A stretch of 64,000 bases of DNA from JAKVAV01 sp047632755. Its GTDB lineage: Bacteria > Bacteroidota > Bacteroidia > Flavobacteriales_D > Cryomorphaceae. Below the pieces are notes generated by a model. It saw nothing but the letters and a program-made list of their open reading frames with translations, did not search any database and was not told the DNA's origin. This document shows, one piece after another, positions 9,554 through 18,301 of this stretch (the first letter of the stretch is position 1; every line of letters starts with the position of its first letter). The stretch spans positions 1 through 64,000 of the forward strand of contig JBLIDT010000005.1 of NCBI GenBank assembly GCA_047632755.1. The letters run 5' to 3'. The position numbers and the translations under genes are program-made.

Positions 9554-11041
9554 ATGATTTCGATTGGAGCAGCGCAAGAAATAAGTGGTATCGGCTATTG
9601 GGAGCTTGACTTTGTGAAAGATGAACTCTTTTGGTCCAATCAGGTTTTCAAGATATTTGGAGTCCACCCTGAGGACTATACCCCTTCTCAAACTGGCTTT
9701 CTAGGATTTGTACACCCCGATGATGTGGAAAAACTTCATGCCGCTTTTGCAAAATCCATAGAAACAAATCAGCCCTATGAACTACAACACCGTATTGTAC
9801 AAGAAGGAGGGGCTATCGTCTATGTAATTGAGAAGTGCGATACTGTTATTGATGAAGCTGGTGTACCCATTAAATCGTTTGGCTCTGTTCAAGATGTAAC
9901 CAAATCGGTGGAATACCAAATGAAATTGGAGGCCAGCCAGCGCAAGTTTATGGCCATTTCAAATCAGACAACCGAAGGGATTACACTCGCTGATGTTGCG
10001 GGGAATTATGTTTTTGTCAATCCCGCATTTTGTGAAATGTCTGGCTATTCTGAGTCAGAGCTTTTAAAAATGACGGTTTTCGACATGAAGGCCAAGGATC
10101 AAGATCATTCCAGTTTTAATAAGAGTAAACAGCAGATGAGAGGTAAACCTGTACGGGTGAACCTTCAGAAAAGGGATGGGACAGAATATTTCACAGAAAT
10201 TTTCGGCGACATCATCAACATAGAGGGAGAATCGCTTGTAATGGGTACCATTAGAGATGTCTCGGAAAGGATGAAAAGCGAGGAGTTGATTCATAACCTC
10301 AATAAAGACCTGGAATCAAAAGTTAAGGAACGAACTGAACAACTCAATGAAACAATCCAACGCTTAAGTAGCGAAGTAGAGCAACGAAAACAAGTGGAAG
10401 AACAGCTTAAGGAATCATTGACTGTCAAGGAAATTTTATTAAAAGAAATTACGCATCGTGTTAAAAACAACATGCAGATAATTTCCAGTTTAATAAATCT
10501 TCAAAAATCTCATTTAGATGAGGGAGCGAGTGATGTTTTAGAACAAATCTCGCACCGTATTCACTCGATGGCGCTGATACACGAGACGCTTTATAAAACA
10601 AATGAATTTAAAAAGATTCGATTTAATCACTATTTGAATTCACTCATTAACTACATCCGTGAATCCTACACTTTTGAGAATTTCGATATCAATCTGAAAG
10701 CAGAAGAACACCAATTGCCACTGGATGTGGGGACAAGTCTTGGAATGATTATCATCGAATTGGTGATAAACTCCATAAAGCATGCGTTTGGCAATATGGA
10801 TGAAAAAGGGATAATTGAAATTCGGTTTGAAGAGGAAAGAATGAACAACTACCGCTTGACTATTTCGGATAATGGAGTGGGATTCCCAGTTGATACTGAC
10901 TTTCGAAATACGACTTCACTCGGGCTCGATTTGGTGTCGAGCTTAGTAGATCAAATATTTGGTGAGATTCAGTTATTGAGAAAGAACGGGACGGTATTTG
11001 AAATTACATTTGTCTCCGTGTCGTCAGAGAATAAAGAATGA
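9554..11041 (+). CDS. PAS-domain sensor histidine kinase (HisKA_2 type), cytosolic
   Basis: 495 residues without a signal peptide or membrane segment. It holds an N-terminal PAS_3/PAC domain (about 5-120, with SFGSVQDVTK), a second PAS (about 130-250, GNYVFVNPAFCEMSGYSESEL), a coiled coil (about 255-290), a HisKA_2 dimerisation domain with phospho-acceptor His301 in THRVKNNMQI, and a HATPase_c domain (N box ELVINSIKHAFG, G box SDNGVGFP). The HRVKNN form is typical of the HisKA_2/HWE-like kinases, which often act with receiver-only or output proteins encoded elsewhere. No response regulator is adjacent, so it is an orphan kinase. ATG 9554 is the first Met after an in-frame stop at 9527. The ligand is unknown. 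Confidence 0.9.
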   Translation: MISIGAAQEISGIGYWELDFVKDELFWSNQVFKIFGVHPEDYTPSQTGFLGFVHPDDVEKLHAAFAKSIETNQPYELQHRIVQEGGAIVYVIEKCDTVIDEAGVPIKSFGSVQDVTKSVEYQMKLEASQRKFMAISNQTTEGITLADVAGNYVFVNPAFCEMSGYSESELLKMTVFDMKAKDQDHSSFNKSKQQMRGKPVRVNLQKRDGTEYFTEIFGDIINIEGESLVMGTIRDVSERMKSEELIHNLNKDLESKVKERTEQLNETIQRLSSEVEQRKQVEEQLKESLTVKEILLKEITHRVKNNMQIISSLINLQKSHLDEGASDVLEQISHRIHSMALIHETLYKTNEFKKIRFNHYLNSLINYIRESYTFENFDINLKAEEHQLPLDVGTSLGMIIIELVINSIKHAFGNMDEKGIIEIRFEEERMNNYRLTISDNGVGFPVDTDFRNTTSLGLDLVSSLVDQIFGEIQLLRKNGTVFEITFVSVSSENKE

Positions 11042-11156
11042 CTCTTCGGTTGGCATCCCTTCCAACTGGTTTACTCCGCCAAAATGGAATATCAGCTCTA
11101 TTGATTTTTTACCGCCCAGATTGGGACAAGGCTGGCATTCAAGCTAACTTGCGCTT

Positions 11157-11936
11157 ATGTTGAAGAGATTACTAATCACCTTTTCGCTCTTGCTTCAGAT
11201 CGGCATGTACGGTCAGCTCACTGATGGAACCACTGCACCCGACTTTACCCTGACCGACTATTACGGAACGGGACACCACTTATATTCCTACCTCGATGCG
11301 GGAAAGACGGTGATCTTAGAGATTTTCGCAGCGCACTGTCCCGCCTGTTGGAATTACCATCAAACGCATAGATTGAAAAACCTCTACAATGACTACGGTC
11401 CAGAGGGAACCGATGAATTGATGGTATTGGCTTTGGAGTACGATCAGTGGAATCTTCACAATGCTTTTATTGGAATTGGACCACCTTGGGTCACTCAAGG
11501 CAATTGGCTGGAAGGTACCCCATTTCCAATTTTTGATGTAGAAGACCCCGATCGTGGTGTTTTTGAAGATTACAATATAACGGGCTACCCTATTGTCTTT
11601 AAGATATGTCCAGACGGAATTGTAGAAAGAGTTTTCACGTCAGAAAGCGAAACTCAAGTCTACGAGAAGGTGCAAGAATGTCAGGCTGCACTTTCCATAA
11701 ATGAACCACTGGATCTCGGAGCTATTTACTTCGATCCATTGTCGAGAAATCTAAACATCGACGCCTATCAAAAAGTAAAGTCTGTGCGCATCATGTCCAT
11801 CACTGGGCAGATCGTTCAAAATATCAATACCATCGGTTCTTCTGCCATCGCTATCGACAGGATGAAAACAGGAATTTATCTCTTTGAAATCCAAACGGAA
11901 TACGGCCGAGTGGTGAAGAGATTCTATTTGGATTAG
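11157..11936 (+). CDS. Thioredoxin-fold (TlpA-like) protein with T9SS sorting domain
   Basis: 259-residue exported protein. A signal peptide (LLITFSLLLQIGMYGQ) is followed by an AhpC/TSA-TlpA thioredoxin domain (about 22-180: APDFTLTDYYG, the redox motif Cys61-Pro-Ala-Cys64, and GYPIVFKICPDG with the cis-Pro). Residues about 185-259 form a T9SS type A sorting domain, weaker at its first motif (YFDPLSRNLNI) but with the MSITGQIV and TGIYLFEI blocks. The combination suggests a redox protein displayed outside the outer membrane, an uncommon place for a CxxC thioredoxin. Whether it works as an oxidase, reductase or isomerase cannot be told from sequence. TAACTTGC just before the ATG resembles a -7 box. 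Confidence 0.85.
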   Translation: MLKRLLITFSLLLQIGMYGQLTDGTTAPDFTLTDYYGTGHHLYSYLDAGKTVILEIFAAHCPACWNYHQTHRLKNLYNDYGPEGTDELMVLALEYDQWNLHNAFIGIGPPWVTQGNWLEGTPFPIFDVEDPDRGVFEDYNITGYPIVFKICPDGIVERVFTSESETQVYEKVQECQAALSINEPLDLGAIYFDPLSRNLNIDAYQKVKSVRIMSITGQIVQNINTIGSSAIAIDRMKTGIYLFEIQTEYGRVVKRFYLD

Positions 11937-11975
11937 ATTTTTTTTGGTTCACTAGGATCAGTGCACTTTCTCTCT

Positions 11976-12004
11976 CACCCCTCAAACTTTGATGTACCTT
12001 TCCC
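11976..12004 (+). promoter_or_regulatory. CACCCC-box promoter-like block, copy A
   Basis: CACCCCTCAAACTTTG is followed by TACCTTTC, which is one base from the TAnnTTTG -7 element, about 45 nt before the ABC permease start. About 50 bp of this block recur at 13781-13828 upstream of the second DEAD-box helicase (shared TCACCCCTC, AACTTTG, TACCTT, ACCG, CTAAA and TCCAT). It is probably a promoter with an extra conserved upstream box. Confidence 0.45.
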
Positions 12005-12048
12005 ACCGGCATCTAAAATCTATCCATCTGGTTGAGTGACCGATCCGA

Positions 12049-12966
12049 ATGACAGAGTATTTCAAACTTCAATTTAAAATGCTGAACCGCAGGATACTCG
12101 AGTTCGGTATGCCGCCTGTGATCGGATATCTAGTCGTTCTTTTGGTTTTTGGTGCCACCACGGGTTACCTGTTTTCGATAACAGAATATGCAGGTTACCT
12201 CTGCGTAATCGTTGCCTTGGGTTACACATCTAGACTAAGTGAGCCGAAGCGAAATGATTTTCTCAAGTCAATATTCAATCAAAGAAGGTACCTCACAATA
12301 AGACTTTTAGAAAACCTCCTTTGCAGTCTGCCGTTTCTCATCGTTTTGCTTTACCACGGTGCTCTCACAGAATCATTACTGCTCATTGTAGGAGTTATGC
12401 TCGGCGGACTATTCCAAATCAACACAAATTTCAACACAACAATCCCAACTCCATTCGGTCGCAAACCGTTTGAATATGTCATAGGTTTTAGAACGACGTT
12501 TTTCATTTTTCCCTTTGCCTACCTGATCACTGCAATTGCTATATCAACTGGCAATTTCAATCTCGGCATTGCTTCAATAGCATTGATTGCCTTGGTGTGT
12601 ATGTCCTATTATTCCAAAACAGAAAACGAGTATTTCGTTTGGAACTTCGCTTTGTCGCCCAAGCGATTTCTGCTCGTGAAGATAAAATCATGTCTCCTGA
12701 ACTTCACTTTTCTAAGTATTCCTAATATGCTGGCATTAAGTTTTTTCTTTCCCAGTAATTCACCTATTGTAGCTCTGTCTTTTCTTGTTTGCTGCATTTA
12801 CCTCGCCACCATTGTTCTGGCAAAGTATTCAGCGTTTCCGAATAAACTCGGTTTGGCGCAAGAAATATTGGTGGGAATTAGCTTTGTGATGCCGCTCATA
12901 CTTGTAGCGACAATCCCGCTCTTTTATTCTCAATCTGTCACGAAACTAAAGGCAATTTTAGAATGA
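12049..12966 (+). CDS. ABC transporter membrane subunit (putative)
   Basis: 305 residues with about six to eight hydrophobic segments (for example VIGYLVVLLVFGATTGYLF, FIVLLYHGALTESLLLIVG, TFFIFPFAYLITAIAIS). No signal peptide and no known signature, but its last codons overlap the start of an ABC ATPase gene by the 4-nt ATGA (12963-12966), so the two are translationally coupled and very likely form one exporter. The substrate is unknown. This permease class is poorly conserved and usually left as hypothetical; the assignment rests on the neighbour and on topology. Confidence 0.7.
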   Translation: MTEYFKLQFKMLNRRILEFGMPPVIGYLVVLLVFGATTGYLFSITEYAGYLCVIVALGYTSRLSEPKRNDFLKSIFNQRRYLTIRLLENLLCSLPFLIVLLYHGALTESLLLIVGVMLGGLFQINTNFNTTIPTPFGRKPFEYVIGFRTTFFIFPFAYLITAIAISTGNFNLGIASIALIALVCMSYYSKTENEYFVWNFALSPKRFLLVKIKSCLLNFTFLSIPNMLALSFFFPSNSPIVALSFLVCCIYLATIVLAKYSAFPNKLGLAQEILVGISFVMPLILVATIPLFYSQSVTKLKAILE

Positions 12967-13643
12967 TCAGCATAACTAATTTGTCAAAATTTTATGAGAG
13001 TAATCAAGTTCTTAATGCAGTAAATTTAGAATTTGGAAAAGGTGCTGTGCATGGAATCGTTGGGGAAAACGGCGCTGGCAAGACGACATTATTCCGATGC
13101 ATCGCAGGACTGGAGACCTATGAAGGGCAGATCTCGTCTGATTTTGATAAACTGAAAAATCACTTAGGCCTGCTGCCCACCGATCCTTTCTTCTTTGCGA
13201 AAATCACCGGTAAAGAATACATACAGCTATTGGTAAACTCCAGGCAGCTGAAGCTAAAGAATACCGAGGATAGAAACGTGTTTGATTTGCCGCTAGATCA
13301 ATACGTGTCGACCTATTCTACAGGAATGAAAAAGAAATTGGCTCTGACAGCTATCCTTTTACAAGAAAACGAGGTGTTCATTCTGGACGAACCATTCAAT
13401 GGTGTCGATTTGCAAAGCAATTTTGTACTCGTCGAAATCATCAAAAAGCTCAGAGGTTTAGATAAAACGGTCATCATTTCATCTCATATTTTTTCAACAC
13501 TCGCAGATACTTGCGATAAAATTCACCTAATGAAGAATGGCGAAATGGTTAAAGTAGCAGAGCAAAAAGACTTTGGAGACCTGGAAACGGAAATGAAAGA
13601 TTTTACCATTGGTAACCGAATCGAAAAACTAGGTTTGAAATAA
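12963..13643 (+). CDS. ABC transporter ATP-binding protein
   Basis: 226-residue cytosolic ATPase. Walker A at 34-41 (GENGAGKT), signature at about 118-125 (YSTGMKKK, a degenerate form of LSGGQ), Walker B at 138-144 (VFILDEP) and the switch His in ISSHIF. The short length and YSTGM signature match DrrA/CcmA-like ATPases of exporters. It overlaps the upstream permease gene by 4 nt. No third component or adaptor is adjacent, so a simple two-gene exporter of unknown substrate is inferred. Confidence 0.88.
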   Translation: MISITNLSKFYESNQVLNAVNLEFGKGAVHGIVGENGAGKTTLFRCIAGLETYEGQISSDFDKLKNHLGLLPTDPFFFAKITGKEYIQLLVNSRQLKLKNTEDRNVFDLPLDQYVSTYSTGMKKKLALTAILLQENEVFILDEPFNGVDLQSNFVLVEIIKKLRGLDKTVIISSHIFSTLADTCDKIHLMKNGEMVKVAEQKDFGDLETEMKDFTIGNRIEKLGLK

Positions 13644-13780
13644 ATGCAAGTTGACCTTGGCTTTCTATTTAGAATGCATTTAAGATCCTTTTAGTCAAAC
13701 TCGCCATGAGCTAAAGATCCTGCATGACGCAGTAAACTCACTAAATAGGATGGCTGACAACATGGAAGCAGTTTTCCAAT

Positions 13781-13808
13781 CACCCCTCGAACTTTGCCTT
13801 ACCTTCGC
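13781..13808 (+). promoter_or_regulatory. CACCCC-box promoter-like block, copy B
   Basis: CACCCCTCGAACTTTG followed by TACCTTCG, a near copy of the block at 11976-12004. If transcription starts just after it, the helicase mRNA would have a leader of about 165 nt that includes the hairpin at 13846-13951. Confidence 0.4.
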
Positions 13809-13845
13809 AACCGCTAAAGTCTGTCCATGTATACGAGTGCCTGAA

Positions 13846-13951
13846 CTAGAGAGTTCATTAGCAAGGCACACGTAGTTTTAAAATAAAGGAGTCCGCCTGA
13901 GGCGAATGACTGTTTTTAAAACAAGTGGAACGCAGATAATGGACTCTCTAG
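13846..13951 (+). promoter_or_regulatory. 106-nt hairpin in the helicase 5' leader
   Basis: Outer arms CTAGAGAGTTCATTA (13846-13860) and TAATGGACTCTCTAG (13937-13951) pair over 15 bp with one G-U; a symmetric 14 x 14-nt internal loop follows, then GTTTTAAAA (13875-13883) with TTTTAAAAC (13914-13922), and at the tip CGCC-TGA-GGCG (13894-13904). It ends 25 nt before the TTG start. It may be a structured mRNA leader, as known for cold-shock DEAD-box genes, or a small inverted-repeat element. Which of these is undecided. Confidence 0.5.
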
Positions 13952-13976
13952 ACGGACACTATTAAACGCAGCTATT

Positions 13977-15098
13977 TTGAAAACATTCAAACAACTAGGT
14001 ATCGGCTCAGGCTTTGTAAAAGGACTGGCAGAATTAAATATTATTGAGCCTACAGACATTCAGGAAAAGGTTATACCAATATTGATGGCTGGTGCAACAG
14101 ATATCGTCGCGCAGGCACAAACGGGTACGGGAAAAACAGCGGCATACGGGCTTCCATTGTTGGAGCAAATGGACGCCAACAAGAATGCGGTGCAGGGCCT
14201 CATTCTATGTCCCACGCGTGAACTGGCCAAGCAAGTGGCCAAACAGCTGTTCAAGTTCACCAAGTATTCTGATAAAATTTTCACCGAGGCCGTCTACGGT
14301 GGCGAGCACATTGAGCGCCAAATGGGTGCTTTGAAGCGTCCAACGCATGTCGTAGTGGCTACTCCAGGCCGCTTGATTGATTTGCTAAAACGCAATGCGG
14401 TCAACTTAAGCTCCGTAAAGACTGTGGTGCTCGATGAAGCAGATGAGATGCTGAGCATGGGCTTTAAAGATGAATTAAACGAGATCTTGAGTTTCCTTCC
14501 CTCCGTTGAAAACAAGTGGTTGTTTTCAGCCACCATGCCACAAGGTATTCAACAAATGATTTCGAAGCACTTGTCCCGAGATGCCAAACGCATTGAAGTC
14601 AGCCAAGACGATGTGGTCAACAAGAACATTACCCACAAATTTGAAGTATGCGATGAGGCAGACAAGCTTTATACGCTGCAGCTCTTCCTAGAATCGCAGG
14701 ACGAAAACCGAGGGGTCATCTTTTGCAAAACAAAGGCGGCCACCAAAAAGCTGTCCCAACAATTGATCGCGAAGAACATCGCCACAGAGGCCATTCATGG
14801 TGATCTGTTTCAGAAGGAACGCGATAAGGTGATGCGTGCCTTTAAGAATGAATCACTGCGCGTACTCGTAGCCACCGACTTGGCGGCTCGTGGCATAGAT
14901 GTATCTGACCTGGCCTTCGTGGCGCACTACCAACTGCCTGAAAGCGATGAATACTACACCCACCGCAGTGGACGAACTGCTCGTGCTGGCAAACAAGGTG
15001 TTTCGATGTGTTTTGTGAACGCAGCTGAGGTGAAGGTTTTAAAGCACTACGAACGCACGCTAGGGATCAAGTTTGAGCAGGTAAAGAAGAACTATTAA
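13977..15098 (+). CDS. DEAD/DEAH-box RNA helicase (DeaD/CsdA-like core)
   Basis: 373 residues. No ATG lies in frame upstream, and the family's usual first residues (MKTFKQLG) begin at the TTG 13977, so a TTG start is likely. Motifs: Q-motif, Walker A 47-54 (AQTGTGKT), PTRELA, TPGR, DEAD near residue 150, SAT, ATDLAARGID and HRSGRTARAG. The HRSGRTAR form and overall sequence resemble the DeaD/CsdA group, yet the long basic C-terminal extension and DbpA-type RNA-binding domain of full-length DeaD proteins are missing. The 5' region with a large hairpin suggests post-transcriptional control. Inferred role: RNA remodelling, perhaps in the cold. Confidence 0.9.
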   Translation: MKTFKQLGIGSGFVKGLAELNIIEPTDIQEKVIPILMAGATDIVAQAQTGTGKTAAYGLPLLEQMDANKNAVQGLILCPTRELAKQVAKQLFKFTKYSDKIFTEAVYGGEHIERQMGALKRPTHVVVATPGRLIDLLKRNAVNLSSVKTVVLDEADEMLSMGFKDELNEILSFLPSVENKWLFSATMPQGIQQMISKHLSRDAKRIEVSQDDVVNKNITHKFEVCDEADKLYTLQLFLESQDENRGVIFCKTKAATKKLSQQLIAKNIATEAIHGDLFQKERDKVMRAFKNESLRVLVATDLAARGIDVSDLAFVAHYQLPESDEYYTHRSGRTARAGKQGVSMCFVNAAEVKVLKHYERTLGIKFEQVKKNY

Positions 15099-15154
15099 CG
15101 GGCGGAGCAGCAGATAAACACCACATTTGATTTTATAAAGAGGAACGACAAAAA

Positions 15155-15322
15155 ATGCGGAGAGCGACCACCGAATTATTGCAAGACCTACAACAACTTC
15201 ATTGGAAGAGGAGAACAGTAGAAGAAAATAATATTTTTAGTCATTTTCATTTGCAAAACTTTAGTGACTTGTCGAAAAAATATTTGATCAACCTCACACC
15301 GCCAGAAGGGTGTTTTAAATAA
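15155..15322 (+). CDS. Small ORF, 55 residues, uncertain
   Basis: ATG 15155 to TAA 15320-15322, with an AGAGGA about 12 nt before the start. The peptide (ELLQDLQQLHWKRRTVEE in its N-terminal half) is amphipathic and basic, without a signal peptide. No family is recognised. It lies between a helicase and a DUF2721 gene. It may be a real small gene or a chance frame. Confidence 0.3.
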   Translation: MRRATTELLQDLQQLHWKRRTVEENNIFSHFHLQNFSDLSKKYLINLTPPEGCFK

Positions 15323-15351
15323 AAAGCGGACTACAATAAAGACTATCCTTA

Positions 15352-15747
15352 ATGGAAGAACTTACCTTAACAACTCCTGCTCTATTGTTTTCAGCAATAT
15401 CCTTAATCATGTTGGCTTACACCAATAGGTTTTTAGCTTATGCCGCTATCATACGCAACTTGCTCGATAAGTATCAACTGGAAAAGGATGCAGTTTTAAT
15501 GGCTCAAATTAAAAATATAAAGCAACGTTTATACCTGACTCGCTCTATGCAAATTTATGGTATTTCCAGTTTATTACTCTGCGTACTTACCATGTTTCTA
15601 ATTTACATACAGCAGCAGACTATTGCCGTTTGGACCTTTGGTCTGGCACTTATTTTATTGATACTTTCTCTGGCTTTTTTAATTTGGGAAATTCAAATTT
15701 CAGTTAAAGCCTTAGAGCACCGCATCAATGATATTGAGAAGCGCTAA
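15352..15747 (+). CDS. DUF2721 family membrane protein
   Basis: 131 residues with three hydrophobic segments: about 8-26 (ALLFSAISLIMLAYTNRF), 68-88 (ISSLLLCVLTMFLIY) and 95-115. A hydrophilic helix (about 30-60, IRNLLDKYQLEKD) with the sequence RLYLTRSMQIYG lies between the first two. Length, topology and the R-x-x-L-T-R-S motif fit DUF2721, a small inner-membrane family of unknown function. It stands alone. Confidence 0.75.
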   Translation: MEELTLTTPALLFSAISLIMLAYTNRFLAYAAIIRNLLDKYQLEKDAVLMAQIKNIKQRLYLTRSMQIYGISSLLLCVLTMFLIYIQQQTIAVWTFGLALILLILSLAFLIWEIQISVKALEHRINDIEKR

Positions 15748-15836
15748 GCGAGTCTTGACTGGCCATAAGGAGCCATTGGATGCTGCAATGAGAGGGTGCC
15801 TGCTTAGAAACCCGACTGCATGTACAAGCAGTTTAG

Positions 15837-15974
15837 CTAAAGAAAACAGCCGCCTTATTTGATTCCGATGGCTACAATTTCGATAGCTTCGAAATCAAAC
15901 ATCTGCCTTCCCATACCGCTGGTATAGAATATTATGCAACCACAGAATACTTGGATTGGATAGATCATTCTTAA
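15837..15974 (+). pseudogene. C-terminal fragment of an unidentified gene
   Basis: 45 codons, open after a TAG, with protein-like composition (ALFDSDGYNFDSFEIKHLPS, then YYATTEYLDWIDHS) and ending in TAA at 15972-15974. No start codon is present. It looks like the C-terminus of a larger protein; the aromatic DWID ending is reminiscent of alpha/beta-hydrolase C-termini, but I cannot place it. Confidence 0.35.
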
Positions 15975-16027
15975 AATTGATCAGCTACTGCACACCACCC
16001 ACGTTGCAATGACCGCTGCTCATGGAT

Positions 16028-16063
16028 AAAAACCCCAATGCCCCGAGCGCTAGGATTTTTTTT
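16028..16063 (+). terminator. Imperfect Rho-independent terminator
   Basis: AAAAACCCCA pairs with TAGGATTTTT (two mismatches) and eight T follow. It shares the AAACCCCAATG 5' arm of the perfect terminator at 669-700. No intact gene lies directly upstream, so it probably belongs to the decayed fragment at 15837-15974. Confidence 0.5.
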
Positions 16064-16197
16064 AGCTTTGGTTATCAGGCAAATGGGATCAGCAAAGAAA
16101 ATGCGAAACAGTTGGTTACATGAAATGGATAGATCCAATACGCATTGATTTGTTAGCTATATTGGGTTGTTCAAGGACATTCGAAAACCAAAACTGA

Positions 16198-18270
16198 ATG
16201 AAAAGACTATTTCTGATCATCGTGATATCCTCTTCAGGAATCTGCATGAAAGCCCAATCTATTCAAGATTCTCTTTTTTCCGTTTGGAACGACCCAACCA
16301 AAACCGACACATCTAGGCTCAATGCAATAAGTGATTTCTGTTCTGAATTTGTTTTTATTGATCCAGACAGCGCAATGTACTTTGCTCAACTGCAATATGA
16401 CTTTGCAGACATTAGAGGGTTAAAAGAATACCGCGCTGAAGCGCTAAACATTTTTGGGAGGGCGAGCATAAAAAAGGGTGAACTAGGAGAATCCATTTTG
16501 TATTACCAACAATCACACGACTTATATGAAGAGATAGGAGGTGAAAAAGAAATGGCTGCGGCGCTTTACAGTATAGGAGAGGTTTATTGGACTTCTGGTG
16601 ATTATCCTATCTCCATCTATTACCGCCAACAAAGCATGAAAATCGCCAAGACCATTGGAGATAGAAAAAGAGTGGCTAGGTGCTTGACGGGTATCGCATA
16701 CGCTTACTTCCAACAAAGTCAGTACGCACCAGCCATGAAGCTCGTCCATCAAAGCCTCCTGATAAGTGAAGAAATTCAGGATGATTATGGAATTGCATGG
16801 TGCATTAATGCCTTAGGTGTCTTTTATTCAAGGCAAGGAGATGAGGAAAAAGCACTGACATTTTTCATCCGTGGATTGAAATTGAATGAGGAGAAGGATG
16901 ATCGAGCTTCTATGGCCTATTCATTGCGCAATATTGGGAGTACTTATGCTAAAATGGGGGAGAAAGAAAAGGCCTTAGAATATTTTGAAAAGTGCTTGGA
17001 AATTGATGAAGAGATCAATAATAAGCGCAGCCTAGGGTCAACAATGAGTGCTATTGGCAATATTTATCAAGAACAAGGCCGATTTGAATTGGCATTGAAG
17101 TATTTCATTCAAAGCTTGGCATTGTCTCAAGAGATTGGCAATCGGGATATGGAATGCCAAGAATTGAAGGGAATAGGATCACTACATATAGAAATGGGCA
17201 ATTATAATTTGGGTATTATGGAATGCCAGAAAAGCTATGATATCGCAATAGAAATTGGGTCGATTGCCAATCAATTAGATGCCTGCGAATGTCTGTACGA
17301 AGGAAATAAGGCACTTGGTAAATTTGCCGAATCCCTGACCTTTCTTGAAGCAAAAGCTATTTTAGATGACAGCCTGAATGTGGAAGCCCTCGCAGAGAGT
17401 CTGGACCAAATGGAGTTTCAAAATAGGATGCTTGCAGATAGCCTTCAACAAGAAGAAGAGAAGCTGAAAGTAGAATTAGCGCACCATCAGGAAGTATCGG
17501 AAAAAGAGAAATTTCGCAATATTTTTTTGGTTGGTGGATTATTCCTCTTGCTTCTCGCCATTGGCCTTTATAGCCGAAACCGCTATATGCGCAAATCCAA
17601 GAACCGCATAGAGAAAGAAAAAGACCGGTCGGAGAACTTGTTGCTCAATATCCTACCTGCCGATATAGCCGCAGAACTCAAAGAGAAAGGCCGAGCCGAC
17701 GCGCGCGACTTTGACCTAGTCAGTATTCTCTTCACCGACTTTAAAGACTTCACTGAGCAAAGTGCCAAACTCAGCGCTGCAGATCTGGTCAATGAGCTCA
17801 ACCATTGCTTCGAAGCCTTTGATGGCATTATGGGCAAATACCATATTGAGAAAATAAAAACCATTGGCGATGCCTACATGGCGGCAGGTGGCCTCCACGT
17901 CCCTACTGATGATTCGGTGAAAAATACTGTATTGGCGGCTATAGAAATGCAAGCATTTGTTGGCAAACGCAAGGCAGAGATGGACAAAATGGGCCTACCT
18001 GCCTTTGAAATGCGCGTGGGAATCCATACAGGCCCTGTGGTAGCAGGAATCGTCGGTGTCAAGAAATTCCAATATGACATCTGGGGCGATACAGTAAACA
18101 CTGCCAGCCGTATGGAAAGCAACGGTGATGTGAGTAAGGTGAACATAAGCCAAGCGACCTACGACTTGATAAAGGGTGATTCCAACTTTAATTTCGAAAG
18201 CCGAGGTAAGATTCAAGCAAAAGGAAAAGGAGAGATGGAGATGTGGTTTGTTTCAGTGAAAAACGAATAG
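16198..18270 (+). CDS. Class III adenylate cyclase with periplasmic TPR repeats
   Basis: 690 residues. A signal sequence (MKRLFLIIVISSSGICMKAQ) is followed by about seven TPR units (residues about 55-400, for example ALYSIGEVYWTSGDYPISIYY), then a coiled coil, one membrane segment (about 443-460, IFLVGGLFLLLLAIGLY) and a cytosolic class III cyclase domain (about 495-685). The domain has both metal-binding Asp residues (FTDFKDFT and KTIGDAY), the adenine-specifying Lys/Asp pair (KIKTIGD and DIWGDT) and the transition-state Asn/Arg (NTASRME), so it should make cAMP. Periplasmic TPRs probably sense a partner protein or ligand. A related, truncated cyclase lies at 32146-33033. Confidence 0.92.
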   Translation: MKRLFLIIVISSSGICMKAQSIQDSLFSVWNDPTKTDTSRLNAISDFCSEFVFIDPDSAMYFAQLQYDFADIRGLKEYRAEALNIFGRASIKKGELGESILYYQQSHDLYEEIGGEKEMAAALYSIGEVYWTSGDYPISIYYRQQSMKIAKTIGDRKRVARCLTGIAYAYFQQSQYAPAMKLVHQSLLISEEIQDDYGIAWCINALGVFYSRQGDEEKALTFFIRGLKLNEEKDDRASMAYSLRNIGSTYAKMGEKEKALEYFEKCLEIDEEINNKRSLGSTMSAIGNIYQEQGRFELALKYFIQSLALSQEIGNRDMECQELKGIGSLHIEMGNYNLGIMECQKSYDIAIEIGSIANQLDACECLYEGNKALGKFAESLTFLEAKAILDDSLNVEALAESLDQMEFQNRMLADSLQQEEEKLKVELAHHQEVSEKEKFRNIFLVGGLFLLLLAIGLYSRNRYMRKSKNRIEKEKDRSENLLLNILPADIAAELKEKGRADARDFDLVSILFTDFKDFTEQSAKLSAADLVNELNHCFEAFDGIMGKYHIEKIKTIGDAYMAAGGLHVPTDDSVKNTVLAAIEMQAFVGKRKAEMDKMGLPAFEMRVGIHTGPVVAGIVGVKKFQYDIWGDTVNTASRMESNGDVSKVNISQATYDLIKGDSNFNFESRGKIQAKGKGEMEMWFVSVKNE

Positions 18271-18301
18271 TGGGTATTGAGTGTTAGAAAATAAATGGAC
18301 A

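Larger units (their letters stand above)
13644..13976. other. Intergenic leader region of the second DEAD-box helicase
   Basis: 333 bp without an ORF. It contains the CACCCC/TACCTT block (13781-13808) and a large hairpin (13846-13951), both listed separately. The 5' 130 bp show nothing recognisable. Confidence 0.5.
15748..16197. other. Intergenic region with gene fragment and terminator
   Basis: 450 bp. It contains a 45-codon C-terminal fragment (15837-15974) and a hairpin with a T run (16028-16063), both listed. TATATTGG near 16158-16165 may be the -7 box of the cyclase gene that starts at 16198. The rest is unrecognised. Confidence 0.4.
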
